From Lewinella sp041392765 (GTDB taxonomy: Bacteria > Bacteroidota > Bacteroidia > Chitinophagales > Saprospiraceae), in assembly GCA_041392765.1 (NCBI GenBank), contig JAWKLL010000021.1, positions 26,783-90,782 of the forward strand: 64,000 nucleotides of DNA. Direction: 5' to 3'. Made by a program: the position numbers and the translations under genes. This document shows positions 18,082-26,728 of this stretch, piece by piece. A model generated the notes under the pieces. It worked only from the letters and a program-made list of their open reading frames with translations. It did no database searches and was not told where the DNA came from. Position 1 is the first letter of the stretch. Every line of letters starts with the position of its first letter.

Positions 18082-18433
18082 ATGGATGCCATTAAATTTG
18101 TACACGAACAGTTGACTCCTTCCCGCGGCCTACCTAAGTTCCGCGCTGGAGACAATGTAATTGTGAGTTATAAAATCATCGAGGGTGACAAGGAACGCGT
18201 TCAGGATTTCCGTGGAGACGTGATCCAGATCAAAGGCGAGGGAGCGACCCGCACATTCACCGTTCGTAAAATCTCCAATGGAGTGGGTGTAGAACGTATT
18301 TTCCCGTTCTCTTCCCCCAATATTGTTGAGGTTAAAGTTACCAAATCAGGTAAAGTACGCCAGTGCGCGTTTGTTTTACTTACGCGAGCGTGTGGGCAAG
18401 AAAGCACGTATCAAAGAGCGTCGTACGCTGTAA
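18082..18433 (+). CDS. rplS: 50S ribosomal protein L19 (frameshifted near the C-terminus)
   Basis: The N-terminal 90 residues are a clear L19: MDAIKFVHEQLTPSRGLPKF, FRAGDNVIVSYKIIEGDKER, FTVRKISNGVGVERIFPFSS. Near 18363 one extra base (an A in CGCCAGTGC) throws the frame into nonsense that would run to 18450. Removing it restores RARLFYLRERVGKKARIKER followed by RTL and a stop at 18431-18433, the expected L19 tail (116 residues). L19 helps form the 30S-50S interface and is normally single copy and essential in bacteria, so the break is most likely a sequence error. It has its own promoter and terminator. Confidence 0.93.
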
Positions 18434-18455
18434 TATTGCGACTGCGATAGATATT

Positions 18456-18497
18456 AAATCCCGAATCTTGTTAGTTCCAAGGTTCGGGATTTTTTTA
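18456..18497 (+). terminator. Intrinsic terminator after rplS
   Basis: AAATCCCGAA (18456-18465) pairs with TTCGGGATTT (18483-18492) around a 17-base loop, and a run of T follows. It starts 22 bases after the restored rplS stop. Confidence 0.88.
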
Positions 18498-18647
18498 TGT
18501 ACATTTCTTCAGAAGGCTTGTTTTCAGTGCTTTCAAGTTTTTTTTTGTTAAAATGCACACTTTTTCTCACATTCTAAGTTATTCAATTATATTTGCAAGG
18601 TAAATGCTTTCTTTTCTCTCAATTTTTTAACTCTCAAATTTTTAATT

Positions 18648-18866
18648 ATGAAAAAGCTTTCTTTTCTTTTCTTTTCTTTTCTTTTCTTTTCTTTTCTTTT
18701 CTTTTCTAACATTTTCTTGTGAAAAAGAAGAAGTTTCGGGTAATCAACCTGATGTTTCAGAGGACTTTCAGGTATTCTTGGGGAAAACAGATATAAATCT
18801 GTCAATTCATCCATTAATGCCAATATAGAAGACGGAATTTTATCGTTCAAAGACGTTTCTGATTAA
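18648..18866 (+). pseudogene. Small lipoprotein gene with CTTTT repeat tract in the signal peptide; currently out of frame
   Basis: ATG 18648 is followed by AAA AAG and then nine CTTTT units (18661-18705). With nine units the frame ends at TGA 18720-18722 after 24 codons. Adding one unit, or removing two, brings ATG into frame with LTFSCEKEEVSGNQPDVSED, creating a textbook lipoprotein signal: MKK, a Phe/Leu/Ser core made by the repeat, then the lipobox TFSC. The mature part continues either to TAG at 18828 or, with one more frame change near 18781, through ENRYKSVNSSINANIEDGIL to a stop at 18864-18866. The mature protein is short and unrecognised, so this may be a truncated gene. The repeat position is like that of the neisserial opa leaders. 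Confidence 0.55.
18661..18705 (+). repeat. Pentanucleotide tandem repeat (CTTTT)9
   Basis: Nine uninterrupted CTTTT units lie inside the signal-peptide region of the small lipoprotein gene. Each unit change shifts the reading frame, because five is not a multiple of three. The tract is also a place where sequencing or assembly length errors are likely. Confidence 0.95.
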
Positions 18867-18989
18867 TGGTCATTTTGTAGCACACTTAACTAAGACAAGG
18901 TTTTCATTGGCGAGTTTAACGCATAAACTACTATTTAGTCAATGCGTTTTGTGATATGCCTATTATTAATATATTGACAATAACAATAT

Positions 18990-19936
18990 ATGCAAACAAG
19001 GTTCATTGCTTATATAATCGCACTGTTTATCCTAACTATTAGTTGTGATAACCGCGAGTCGTTGTTATTAGTAAATGTACCAGCCGAAGCCCCCTACTTT
19101 TTGTAGAAGCTTTCATATCGGATGGTACAAAACCCACCATCAAACTACAGAAAACACGCCCTGTCAATGGTGAATTTATAGCCCCCACTGAAGTAGATGT
19201 CACAGATGCGCAAATCACCCTCTTTCAAGATGGTCAGCCTTTTGTTAACTTTTTCTTTCAAAGTGACACCACAAAAGCGTATGAAACAGTAACCGATTTT
19301 TTGGGTCATATTGATACAACTAAAATATTAGAAAGCGTAAAAAACTATTATACAACCGATACTCCTCTATCGTTACAAAAAAATGCCCTTTACCACATAG
19401 AGATAACAGCTAATGGCTATCCCCGTGTCATTAGTGAAGACATCCTTTTTTTAGATGAAATCGCTATTGAGGATGCTCAGGTTGATAGATTAGGATATAT
19501 TGCAGAGAGTACTTATTTGCTATCCTCCGTTTCATTTTTACTGAGAAAGGAGGGGCGTGCGACGAGGCAACAAAGCCTGTTTTCTATTTATCCGTGGTAT
19601 AAATCACCTGAACTCCAAGAAGAAACCAGAAAACTCATAAGACGTTCATTTGGTCAAAATATCCCTCCTTTGGAGAATGCGGTTATCCGAGTTAACTATC
19701 AAAACATCTATTTACATGATGTGTATGATAGTTCAGGTCTTGCATTTCCCCATGAGGGGGCTTGCGTACTGGTAGAAACACTGAAAGAGGAGGCATTGGA
19801 ATACAATGAAGCATTACTTGAAAACTCGGGATATATAGGAGGATTTTTTCCACCCAATCCGTACTTCCCCCATAACGTACAGGGTGGATATGGGATTTTT
19901 TCCATTGTAGAAAGAGATAGTATCAGGTTATATTGA
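18990..19936 (+). CDS. DUF4249-like outer-membrane-associated lipoprotein (one frameshift)
   Basis: ATG 18990 gives a lipoprotein signal (MQTRFIAYIIALFILTISC). After VPAEAPYF the frame hits TAG near 19107, where the T run before it seems one base off. Reading on gives FVEAFISDGTKPTIKLQKTR and then an intact frame to 19936 (ALYHIEITANGYPRVISEDI, LLRKEGRATRQQSLFSIYPW). Position directly before a TonB-dependent receptor, the lipoprotein anchor and the early beta-sandwich pattern suggest the DUF4249 family, which is usually paired with such receptors. It probably acts at the outer membrane as the receptor's partner; the ligand is unknown. The family name is inferred from layout and pattern, not from a search. 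Confidence 0.65.
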
Positions 19937-20010
19937 AAAAGAATCTGACTATCTTTCACAAATTAGTTCTCGTATCGCAGTAAAATCAATTAACGCTCTA
20001 ATAAACAACG

Positions 20011-22335
20011 ATGAAAAAGGCTGCCATCCCCCTGCTCTTATTTGTATCTTTTGTGGAAATACTTGCTGCACAGCGTTTCACTTGCCAAGGCTATATCCGC
20101 AATGTATTGACAGATGCACCTTTATCTTTTGCCATGATCAGCAATGGAGAAGAAGCCGTTTATGCCGATGAAATGGGGCATTATCAGTTTTCCTTTTTCT
20201 CAATGGAAAGGGATACATTATCATATACGATGCTGGGTTTTTCTCCCATGCAGTTGATATGGCCGTATGACAGCCTCCAGATGTCGCTTGTACATTTGAC
20301 ACCAAATGTTGAATTACCTGCCATTATTGTACGCGCACCTGCTTCAGTAGCACCAGGAGGAAGTATCATGGCAGTAGATATTGCTACAATAAAACGCCTC
20401 CCTACGCTCGGAGGTGAAATTGATTATATCAAGGGTTTAACGCTGCTACCAGGTATAAGCGCAGGTGTGGAAGGAACGGCCAACCTTAATATCCGTGGCG
20501 GAGAGCCTGAACAGACGCAGTTGCTCATCGATGGTAGTCCTGTGTACAATGCCAATCATTTGGGAGGCTTCCTTTCCGCTATTCCTCCGGGTGCGGTAAA
20601 ACAGATTACGGCTTACAAAGGAGGTGTTCCAGCCCGCTTAGGCGGCAGGTTGAGTGGTGTTATTGATGTACAATTAAAGGAGAGCATACCAGAAAAAGCC
20701 GCCACTGACCTATTAATCGGCACTGGCACTGCAGGTATCACTTTTCATACCCCTGTGAATAAAAATATTTCAATACTGGCTTCGGGTAGGTTTGCATACC
20801 CTTCTCTGCTCATAGACCTTCTCAATGCAAGTACATTTGAAAAAGGTGTTAGTGGAGATAAAACAAACGTTTATGTGAACGATGTTATAATCAAAATTGT
20901 AAATCGCCCATCGGAACGCTTAACAACCTCTTTTACATGGTTTCAAAGTAGCGATAAAGGTTACATACAGGAATCATCAGGAAATGTTATACAGGAGAAT
21001 TTTGACAAAAAAAACCAAACAGCTTCATTTAGGATGGGATACAGCCTTAGCAATGCTTGGCATCTAAAAGCTAATGCCTATTTCTCGAACTTCAAGTATC
21101 ATTATCAGCGAGAAGAGGATATTGTTTACCGTAGGGATTCAATTGTTCATTATAGTAGAGAGGCTACCCATTCCCGCATTAGGGACTTTGGACTTCGGGT
21201 TGCTTTGCAACGCCAGTTTAGCAACACATTCTTCTTTGAAACTGGAACAGATTACGTTTATCACTCATTTAGTGCTTCCAACCAAGGGTCGGCTGCTTTT
21301 TCTAATGAATTATTCAATCAGTTCAGCAATGACAATAACGCTTTGGAACACGCCTATTTCGCTTCTTTGCAAGCTCAAATACTACAAAACAAATTTGTCG
21401 TGCATGGAGGTATGCGCCTAAGCACCTTGGGTACAGGAAAAGCGACACCTTGGTACGCGGAACCGAGATTGCGTTTGGAATACAAATTTTCAGGAGGGTT
21501 GAGCATCAATGCCAATGTAGAACGACACACGCAATACCTGCATCGGCTTCAGGCCAACGGCAGTTTATTCCCAAATGAGGTATGGGTTTTAGCCAACAGC
21601 AAAGCTATACCGTCAACATCCGATCAATGGTCATTAGGGATAAGTCAACGATCCAATAAAGTGGAATGGTATGTGGAACTCTTCCACAAACAGCTTCGCA
21701 ACTTGATCCAGCTTCAATTTGAAGCGGGGAACATCTACGGTTTTGAACGAGACTGGACTGATCTGATTTATCGAGATGGAAAAGGAAGTGCCAAAGGTGC
21801 TGAGTTCTTTTTCACTGGAAGCTTTAAAAAGTGGAAGCCTTCACTGGCCTACACACTAATGTCTTCTACCCGCAGATTTGCAGATATTAACAATGGCAAT
21901 GAGTTCCCTTTCATTTTCGACCGCAGGCACGACATCAATGCGAGCCTAACCTTTACTCCAAGCTCTAAATGGGAATATAGCGTATTATTTGTTTATCAGA
22001 CTGGAAATGCCGCCACTATCCCCATTGCCATTGGTAATGGCGTACTCCTATACAATGATATCAATGGGTTTAGAATGCCATCTTATCAGCGCTTAGATAC
22101 AGGTATTACCAGAAACTGGGAGAAAAATGAAAAAAGAAAAGTCGGTAAATTTCTTAGATTGTCCATTTACAATACGCTAAACAGGCTAAATGCACAGGAA
22201 TTATCAGTACGTCCTGTAAGGAGAGAAGTCAAGAATCCAATTACTATGGTAGAGGAAACTGAAACTTCTTGGCAATTGTATCAAGTTGGCTTCTTCCCTA
22301 TCATCCCTGGTTTGACGTTCGGTATGAATTTTTAG
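20011..22335 (+). CDS. TonB-dependent outer-membrane receptor with N-terminal carboxypeptidase-regulatory-like domain
   Basis: 774 residues, intact. The signal peptide MKKAAIPLLLFVSFVEILAA is followed by a CarboxypepD_reg-like domain (about 25-110), a plug domain with LNIRGGEPEQTQLLIDGSPV and KGGVPARLGGRLSGVIDVQL, and a long beta-barrel with aromatic-rich alternating strands. The C-terminus is short after the last strand (FPIIPGLTFGMNF), ending in Phe as outer-membrane barrels do. It lies 74 bases after the DUF4249-like lipoprotein gene, the common pair for uptake of an unknown substrate. Energy would come from TonB-ExbBD encoded elsewhere. Confidence 0.9.
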   Translation: MKKAAIPLLLFVSFVEILAAQRFTCQGYIRNVLTDAPLSFAMISNGEEAVYADEMGHYQFSFFSMERDTLSYTMLGFSPMQLIWPYDSLQMSLVHLTPNVELPAIIVRAPASVAPGGSIMAVDIATIKRLPTLGGEIDYIKGLTLLPGISAGVEGTANLNIRGGEPEQTQLLIDGSPVYNANHLGGFLSAIPPGAVKQITAYKGGVPARLGGRLSGVIDVQLKESIPEKAATDLLIGTGTAGITFHTPVNKNISILASGRFAYPSLLIDLLNASTFEKGVSGDKTNVYVNDVIIKIVNRPSERLTTSFTWFQSSDKGYIQESSGNVIQENFDKKNQTASFRMGYSLSNAWHLKANAYFSNFKYHYQREEDIVYRRDSIVHYSREATHSRIRDFGLRVALQRQFSNTFFFETGTDYVYHSFSASNQGSAAFSNELFNQFSNDNNALEHAYFASLQAQILQNKFVVHGGMRLSTLGTGKATPWYAEPRLRLEYKFSGGLSINANVERHTQYLHRLQANGSLFPNEVWVLANSKAIPSTSDQWSLGISQRSNKVEWYVELFHKQLRNLIQLQFEAGNIYGFERDWTDLIYRDGKGSAKGAEFFFTGSFKKWKPSLAYTLMSSTRRFADINNGNEFPFIFDRRHDINASLTFTPSSKWEYSVLFVYQTGNAATIPIAIGNGVLLYNDINGFRMPSYQRLDTGITRNWEKNEKRKVGKFLRLSIYNTLNRLNAQELSVRPVRREVKNPITMVEETETSWQLYQVGFFPIIPGLTFGMNF

Positions 22336-22648
22336 AAAGATGCTAATATAAGTAATTTGACGGAAACAAAGTATTCTGCTACAACCAAACAGTGACACAT
22401 ATTTCAGACCAATAATGGCATAGATAGCTGCGAAACATCCTTTGCCCATACGCTCCGAGGTCTCTTCAACAAGACCCTGCTAATCAGGATTCAATAGTGG
22501 TAAAATTGAAGCTCATTACCCTATTTTTCAAAGAACTAAGTAAATAGTGGGCGATTATTGCTTAAAAGTGTAAAAAAACCTTATTTTTCTGCAAAATATT
22601 CCTTGAGTTCGTTTTATATTCAACACTTGGGCAGCTAAAATATATGTT
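22336..22648. other. Intergenic region before the coiled-coil gene
   Basis: About 310 bases of AT-rich sequence separate the TonB receptor from the coiled-coil gene. I see no terminator, repeat or recognisable reading frame; the minus-strand frame crossing it overlaps the receptor gene and looks fortuitous. The promoter of the coiled-coil gene must lie here, but no clear TAnnTTTG element stands out. Confidence 0.4.
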
Positions 22649-25600
22649 ATGAAGTCAATCCACCACCTGTTTGCTACAGTTTCCCTCCTTGTGTTCATAA
22701 GCGTGACACACCTGTTTTCGCAGTCATGCAACACCTATATCGCCGACAACAAAATAGTTGGTGGCATGCACTTGCTCAAATCAACCAATACCACCTTGGT
22801 AGTGAGGGGCAATTATTCTTATGCCATCACGCTATCATCGGATGACAAAGGGATAACAGCTGCATTAGAATCCATAGGTGGAGAAGAATTCAATCAAGAC
22901 GATGAAGTTATTTTCATGGATGCCAATCAAACGCGCCGGAGCTATCGCTTTGTAGGTATGGGAGAAATACGGCAACAGGGTGGTATTCCTGTTTATACCA
23001 ACGTTCTCCAATTAGATATGACGGCGCTTCAATGGTTTGCACAAAACAGTATCAACACCTTCTACCTCAAAAACAACCTCAGCAACCAGATGCGAAAATT
23101 CACTTTGCAGGATAATCGTCTGGCTGACTTTAGCAATATGTCTCGTTGTTTTTATGAGGTACTCGATCCCAACAAAGTGATTGACAAAGGAGAGGCGGGG
23201 CTATTAATTCCTTCAGCATCCGCAACAACGCGTACCACTTCTGCATCCGAAGCCAATACCTCATTGTCGGTACCGCGCACCCAGTCCGCCCAGCCTACGA
23301 CCGATCAGGAATTAGTTGATTTGCGCAAAGAATTAGCCGACACCAAAGCGCGTTTGCGGGCGGAAATTGAGGCGGAACGCAAACGGGCCGACCAAATCAA
23401 GAGCAACATTCAGGCCGAAGTAACAGCCGCACAAGAACAAGCAGCCAAGCAGAAGCAAGCAATCGCAGATGAAGTTTTACAGGCTCGCCAGCAGGCACAA
23501 GAAGTAGTAGCTGCCACCCAACAAGAATCTGCCACCGAAGTACAAGCCGCCCGTGAAAGAGCACAATCCGAAATTGCCAGCATCCAAGGGGATGTGCAAC
23601 AAGCACGAGAGCGTGCGAACGCTGCCGTACAGCAGGCGCAGTTGGAATCAGCTGAAGCCGTGAAAAATGCACGGGATAATGCCGCTCGCGAGTTGGAGCA
23701 AATCCGCACCAAGTTGGAAGAAGCTAAGACTACATACGCGGATGAAGTAGCCAGCGCAAGGGAAACCTCCAACGCGGAGTTGTCGCGCATACGGGAAGAA
23801 ACCGCCCGTACCATTCAGCAAGCGCGGGAACAAGCCAAGACTGAACAAAACCGCACCGTAGAAGAAGTTGTCACCCAAAAGCAGACCGCCAGCCAACAAA
23901 TTCTACAGATACAAGAGCAAACTGCCGAAGAAGTGGCTCAAATACGGGAAAATGCCGTATTAGAAAAAGAGAAAATCGCTTTTGAAGTGGCAGAAGCGCG
24001 ACGTAAAGCCGCTGAACAAAAGGCCTTGGTTGAACAGGAAAACGCCAATGAAATAGCCGCGCTGCGCGAAACCGTAGCGAAAGAAAAAGAAGTGGCAGCC
24101 GTAGCAGTAGCGGCCACTAAAGAACGGGCGGCTGAAGAAATTGGCGCGATACAGGAAGGCGTGGCGCAAGAAAAAGACAGGGCATCCGATGCCGTAGCCG
24201 CTTCCCGAGAAGCAAGTGCTAATGCCATTGCTGCCGATCAGGCAAAAGCCGCCGAAGAACAACAACGCGCCGCTGCATCGGTGCAATCAGCAAGGGAAAA
24301 AGCCCAACAAACGATTTCGCAAATCAATGAGGAAGAAGCCAATAAAGTGGCCGAAGCACGTAGCCATGCTGCCGCTGAAAAAAGCAAAATAGCGGAAGAA
24401 GTTCAAGCAGCTCGGCAGCGTGCCGCCGAAGAAATGCAGCGGATTCAGCAAGAAACCCAGCAGCAAGTAGCAGTAGCTAAATCTAAACAAGAAGAAATAT
24501 TGCAAGCTGCTGCCGCCGAAGTAGAAGCGGCTCGTAAACGGGCTGAAGCGGAAATACAAGCCGCGCGAGAAGCTGCTCAACAACAAGTAGCCAGCACACA
24601 GGAACAAGCGGGTGCCGCCAAAGCCGCTTATGCAGAGGAGGTAGCCGCCGCTAAAGCCCAAGCAGAAACGAGGAGAAAGGAAATTGAGGCTGCTGCTGCA
24701 GCAGCTATTCAGGATGCTAAAGAAAAAGAAGCAGCGACCCTCAATAGCTCTGCTGCCGAGATTCAACAGGCAAGGGAAAAAGCAGCACAACAACTCACTG
24801 CCGAGCGCGAAAAAGTAGCGCAGGAAATCGCCGCAGCTCGCCAAAAAGCTTCGCAAGAGCAGGAACTCGCAGCTACCTCCGTGGCAGAAGCCCGCCGCTC
24901 GAGTGCTGAACAGATAGCCACTATTCGCCAACAAGAAGCCGAACAAGTACGCACCACTGCTGAAAATGCCGCTAACGAAAGACAGCGCATAGCCAGCGAG
25001 CTTGCCAACGAGCGGCAGCGCGTTGAGCAAGAAAAAGCAAGCATAAGGGAGCAACTTGTCAACGAGGTAAAAGAAGCTCGCGAAAACGCCGCCCGCGAAA
25101 AAGAAAAACTAGCCGTGGAGGTACTCAATGCGCGGCAGCAAGCCAGTCAAAATGTGCAGCAGGCACGGGAAAATGAAGCCCAAGCCATAGCCACGGCGCA
25201 AAGGGAAGCCAACGCCCGCATTTCAACCGCTAAAACAGCAGCCGATGAAGCTGAAGCAACGTCTGCCGAGCGTATCACTACGGCACGAACCAGAGCCGAC
25301 AAGGAAATGGAAGTACTCCGCGATCGGGTGCGGCAAGAGTTAGAGACGAGCCGCAAAGAAACCACCGAGAAAAAAGCGGCTTATAACGCCGAGGCAGAAG
25401 CTGAACGGCTGAGATTGCAGGAGGAATTGGCCACTGCTCGCCAAGAATCATCCGATGCGGTGTATGAAGCACGCCGACAGGCCAATGAACAAATCACGCA
25501 AATAAAAGCAGACAATGCCGCCAGCATAGCCGAAGAAAAAGCCAAAGCCGATGCCGCTAAGCAAAAGCTACAGGAAGAAACTACCTCCGCACAGCAACGC

Positions 25601-25687
25601 CTTAGTGAGCTTCAAACTCAAATCCGAGCTGCAGAAGAGAAACTAAAGCAGTTACAGCAACAAACCGGAAAGGATAATAAAGATTAA
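22649..25687 (+). CDS. Exported 1012-residue coiled-coil protein with 11- and 18-residue periodicity
   Basis: A signal peptide (MKSIHHLFATVSLLVFISVT, cut near LFSQ) leads into a unique globular domain (about 28-180; SCNTYIADNKIVGGMHLLKS). A Ser/Thr/Pro linker follows, then about 790 residues of uninterrupted Ala/Glu/Gln/Arg-rich helix (about 220-1010). Units begin with [EQKAS][VI]xx[ATI][RK] and are spaced 11 or 18 residues apart (for example EVQAARQRAAE, EMQRIQQETQQ, QVAVAKSKQEE). Those spacings mark a hendecad, nearly straight or right-handed coiled coil rather than a heptad one. No membrane anchor or T9SS tail is seen. A long periplasmic rod or tether is plausible; the function is unknown. 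The frame is clean over its whole length. Confidence 0.85.
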   Translation: MKSIHHLFATVSLLVFISVTHLFSQSCNTYIADNKIVGGMHLLKSTNTTLVVRGNYSYAITLSSDDKGITAALESIGGEEFNQDDEVIFMDANQTRRSYRFVGMGEIRQQGGIPVYTNVLQLDMTALQWFAQNSINTFYLKNNLSNQMRKFTLQDNRLADFSNMSRCFYEVLDPNKVIDKGEAGLLIPSASATTRTTSASEANTSLSVPRTQSAQPTTDQELVDLRKELADTKARLRAEIEAERKRADQIKSNIQAEVTAAQEQAAKQKQAIADEVLQARQQAQEVVAATQQESATEVQAARERAQSEIASIQGDVQQARERANAAVQQAQLESAEAVKNARDNAARELEQIRTKLEEAKTTYADEVASARETSNAELSRIREETARTIQQAREQAKTEQNRTVEEVVTQKQTASQQILQIQEQTAEEVAQIRENAVLEKEKIAFEVAEARRKAAEQKALVEQENANEIAALRETVAKEKEVAAVAVAATKERAAEEIGAIQEGVAQEKDRASDAVAASREASANAIAADQAKAAEEQQRAAASVQSAREKAQQTISQINEEEANKVAEARSHAAAEKSKIAEEVQAARQRAAEEMQRIQQETQQQVAVAKSKQEEILQAAAAEVEAARKRAEAEIQAAREAAQQQVASTQEQAGAAKAAYAEEVAAAKAQAETRRKEIEAAAAAAIQDAKEKEAATLNSSAAEIQQAREKAAQQLTAEREKVAQEIAAARQKASQEQELAATSVAEARRSSAEQIATIRQQEAEQVRTTAENAANERQRIASELANERQRVEQEKASIREQLVNEVKEARENAAREKEKLAVEVLNARQQASQNVQQARENEAQAIATAQREANARISTAKTAADEAEATSAERITTARTRADKEMEVLRDRVRQELETSRKETTEKKAAYNAEAEAERLRLQEELATARQESSDAVYEARRQANEQITQIKADNAASIAEEKAKADAAKQKLQEETTSAQQRLSELQTQIRAAEEKLKQLQQQTGKDNKD

Positions 25688-26424
25688 TAAGCCAACATCC
25701 GCTCCGCCAGTGTCAAATCTTCGGGTGTATCTATGCCAATGGAAGAAAAAGGGGTCTCCCCTACCCGTATCCTGTAGCCTGCTTCTAACCAACGTAGCTG
25801 TTCTAGGGATTCTGCTTGCTCCCATTTGCCGAGTGGCAAACGCGTAATCGCGTCTAATACTTCCCGTCGGTAGGCGTATAAACCTAGATGTTGGTAGTGC
25901 AATCCCTGCTCCAACCAGTTGGCGGGTTCTATACCGCGAAGGTATGGAATGGGATTTCGACTAAAATATAGTGCTTTGCCGTCGCTGGCAAAGACGGCCT
26001 TTACTACATGGGGGCTAAAAAGGCTTTCTTCTTTTACAATAGGTGTCACCAATGTTGCTATATCCGTGGATGCGTTATCGAATAAATCGCATAGCTGTTC
26101 AATCTGTTCGCTGCGCACAAAAGGCTCATCACCCTGAATATTTACTATAATATCTATATCCGACAGCCACTGAGCCGCTTCCGCCAATCTATCGGTGCCG
26201 CTGGGATGATCTGGGCTTGTCATAACTACTTCGCCACCAAAATCCACCACAGCTGTACGGATACGCTCATCATCGGTTGCTACTAATACCCTTGTGAGTT
26301 TTTCGCAACTGCTGGCTCGCTCATACACATGTTGGATCATAGGCTTGCCGCTAAGCAAGGCCAAAGGTTTACCCGGAAATCGGGTGGACGCATACCGCGC
26401 TGGTATGATGGCTGCGATTTTCAT
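25684..26424 (-). CDS. kdsB: 3-deoxy-manno-octulosonate cytidylyltransferase
   Basis: 246 residues from MKIAAIIPARYASTRFPGKP; an ATG 12 bases upstream is possible. Motifs include the nucleotide loop IPARYASTRFPGKPL, MTSPDHPSGTDRLAEA, the metal-binding IVNIQGDEPF, and LYFSRNPIPYLRG. The enzyme activates Kdo with CTP to CMP-Kdo for lipopolysaccharide core synthesis in the cytoplasm. It is intact and of family-typical length. The gene converges on the coiled-coil gene and the two stop codons overlap by four bases, with no terminator between them. Confidence 0.96.
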   Translation of the reverse strand: MKIAAIIPARYASTRFPGKPLALLSGKPMIQHVYERASSCEKLTRVLVATDDERIRTAVVDFGGEVVMTSPDHPSGTDRLAEAAQWLSDIDIIVNIQGDEPFVRSEQIEQLCDLFDNASTDIATLVTPIVKEESLFSPHVVKAVFASDGKALYFSRNPIPYLRGIEPANWLEQGLHYQHLGLYAYRREVLDAITRLPLGKWEQAESLEQLRWLEAGYRIRVGETPFSSIGIDTPEDLTLAERMLAY

Positions 26425-26520
26425 GGTTTCTTTCATCTCATAAAAGTAAAGATACTTCTACAATTCCGAATTGTTTTTTGTCACTGCTTGTCATTCAATA
26501 ACAATAATCCAATTTATACA

Positions 26521-26672
26521 GAGTATGTCTAAAATTACCTCAATTGGCTGCAAGCGTTCAGTTTTGTTTTGTTTATAAATGCTCGCCGATGCTTCCGGCA
26601 TCGACTGGCTTTTCGCCTTGAACAAACAAAAACTTATTCGCTTTCGCTCAATCAGGAAAATTTAGACATACT
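26521..26672. mobile_element. MITE-like element, copy 2 (152 bp)
   Basis: GAGTATGTCTAAA (26521-26533) and TTTAGACATACT (26661-26672) are inverted ends. The interior is related to copy 1, including TACCTCAATTGGCTG near the left, the hairpin CGATGC-TTCCG-GCATCG, and TTCGCTTTCGCTCAATCAG near the right. It has no coding capacity and lies in the intergenic space upstream of the VCBS-repeat gene, where it may affect that gene's promoter. Confidence 0.7.
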
Positions 26673-26728
26673 TAATCTTCAATTGTTAAAGTGTTTACTT
26701 TGTAGTTCGTCACAACATTCTATGCAGT

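Noticed and set aside
18661..18705. CTTTT tract as a CRISPR-like or centromere-like array
   Set aside because: A five-base unit without spacers is a simple sequence repeat inside a reading frame, not an array.
22204..22449. Minus-strand 81-codon frame crossing the end of the TonB receptor gene
   Set aside because: It overlaps the intact receptor coding sequence and shows no recognisable family features.
24287..25054. Minus-strand 255-codon frame (and several neighbours) opposite the coiled-coil gene
   Set aside because: Antisense shadows of a highly biased Ala/Glu/Gln coding sequence; the Leu/Phe/Ser/Cys-rich text has no domain structure and the plus strand is clearly coding.
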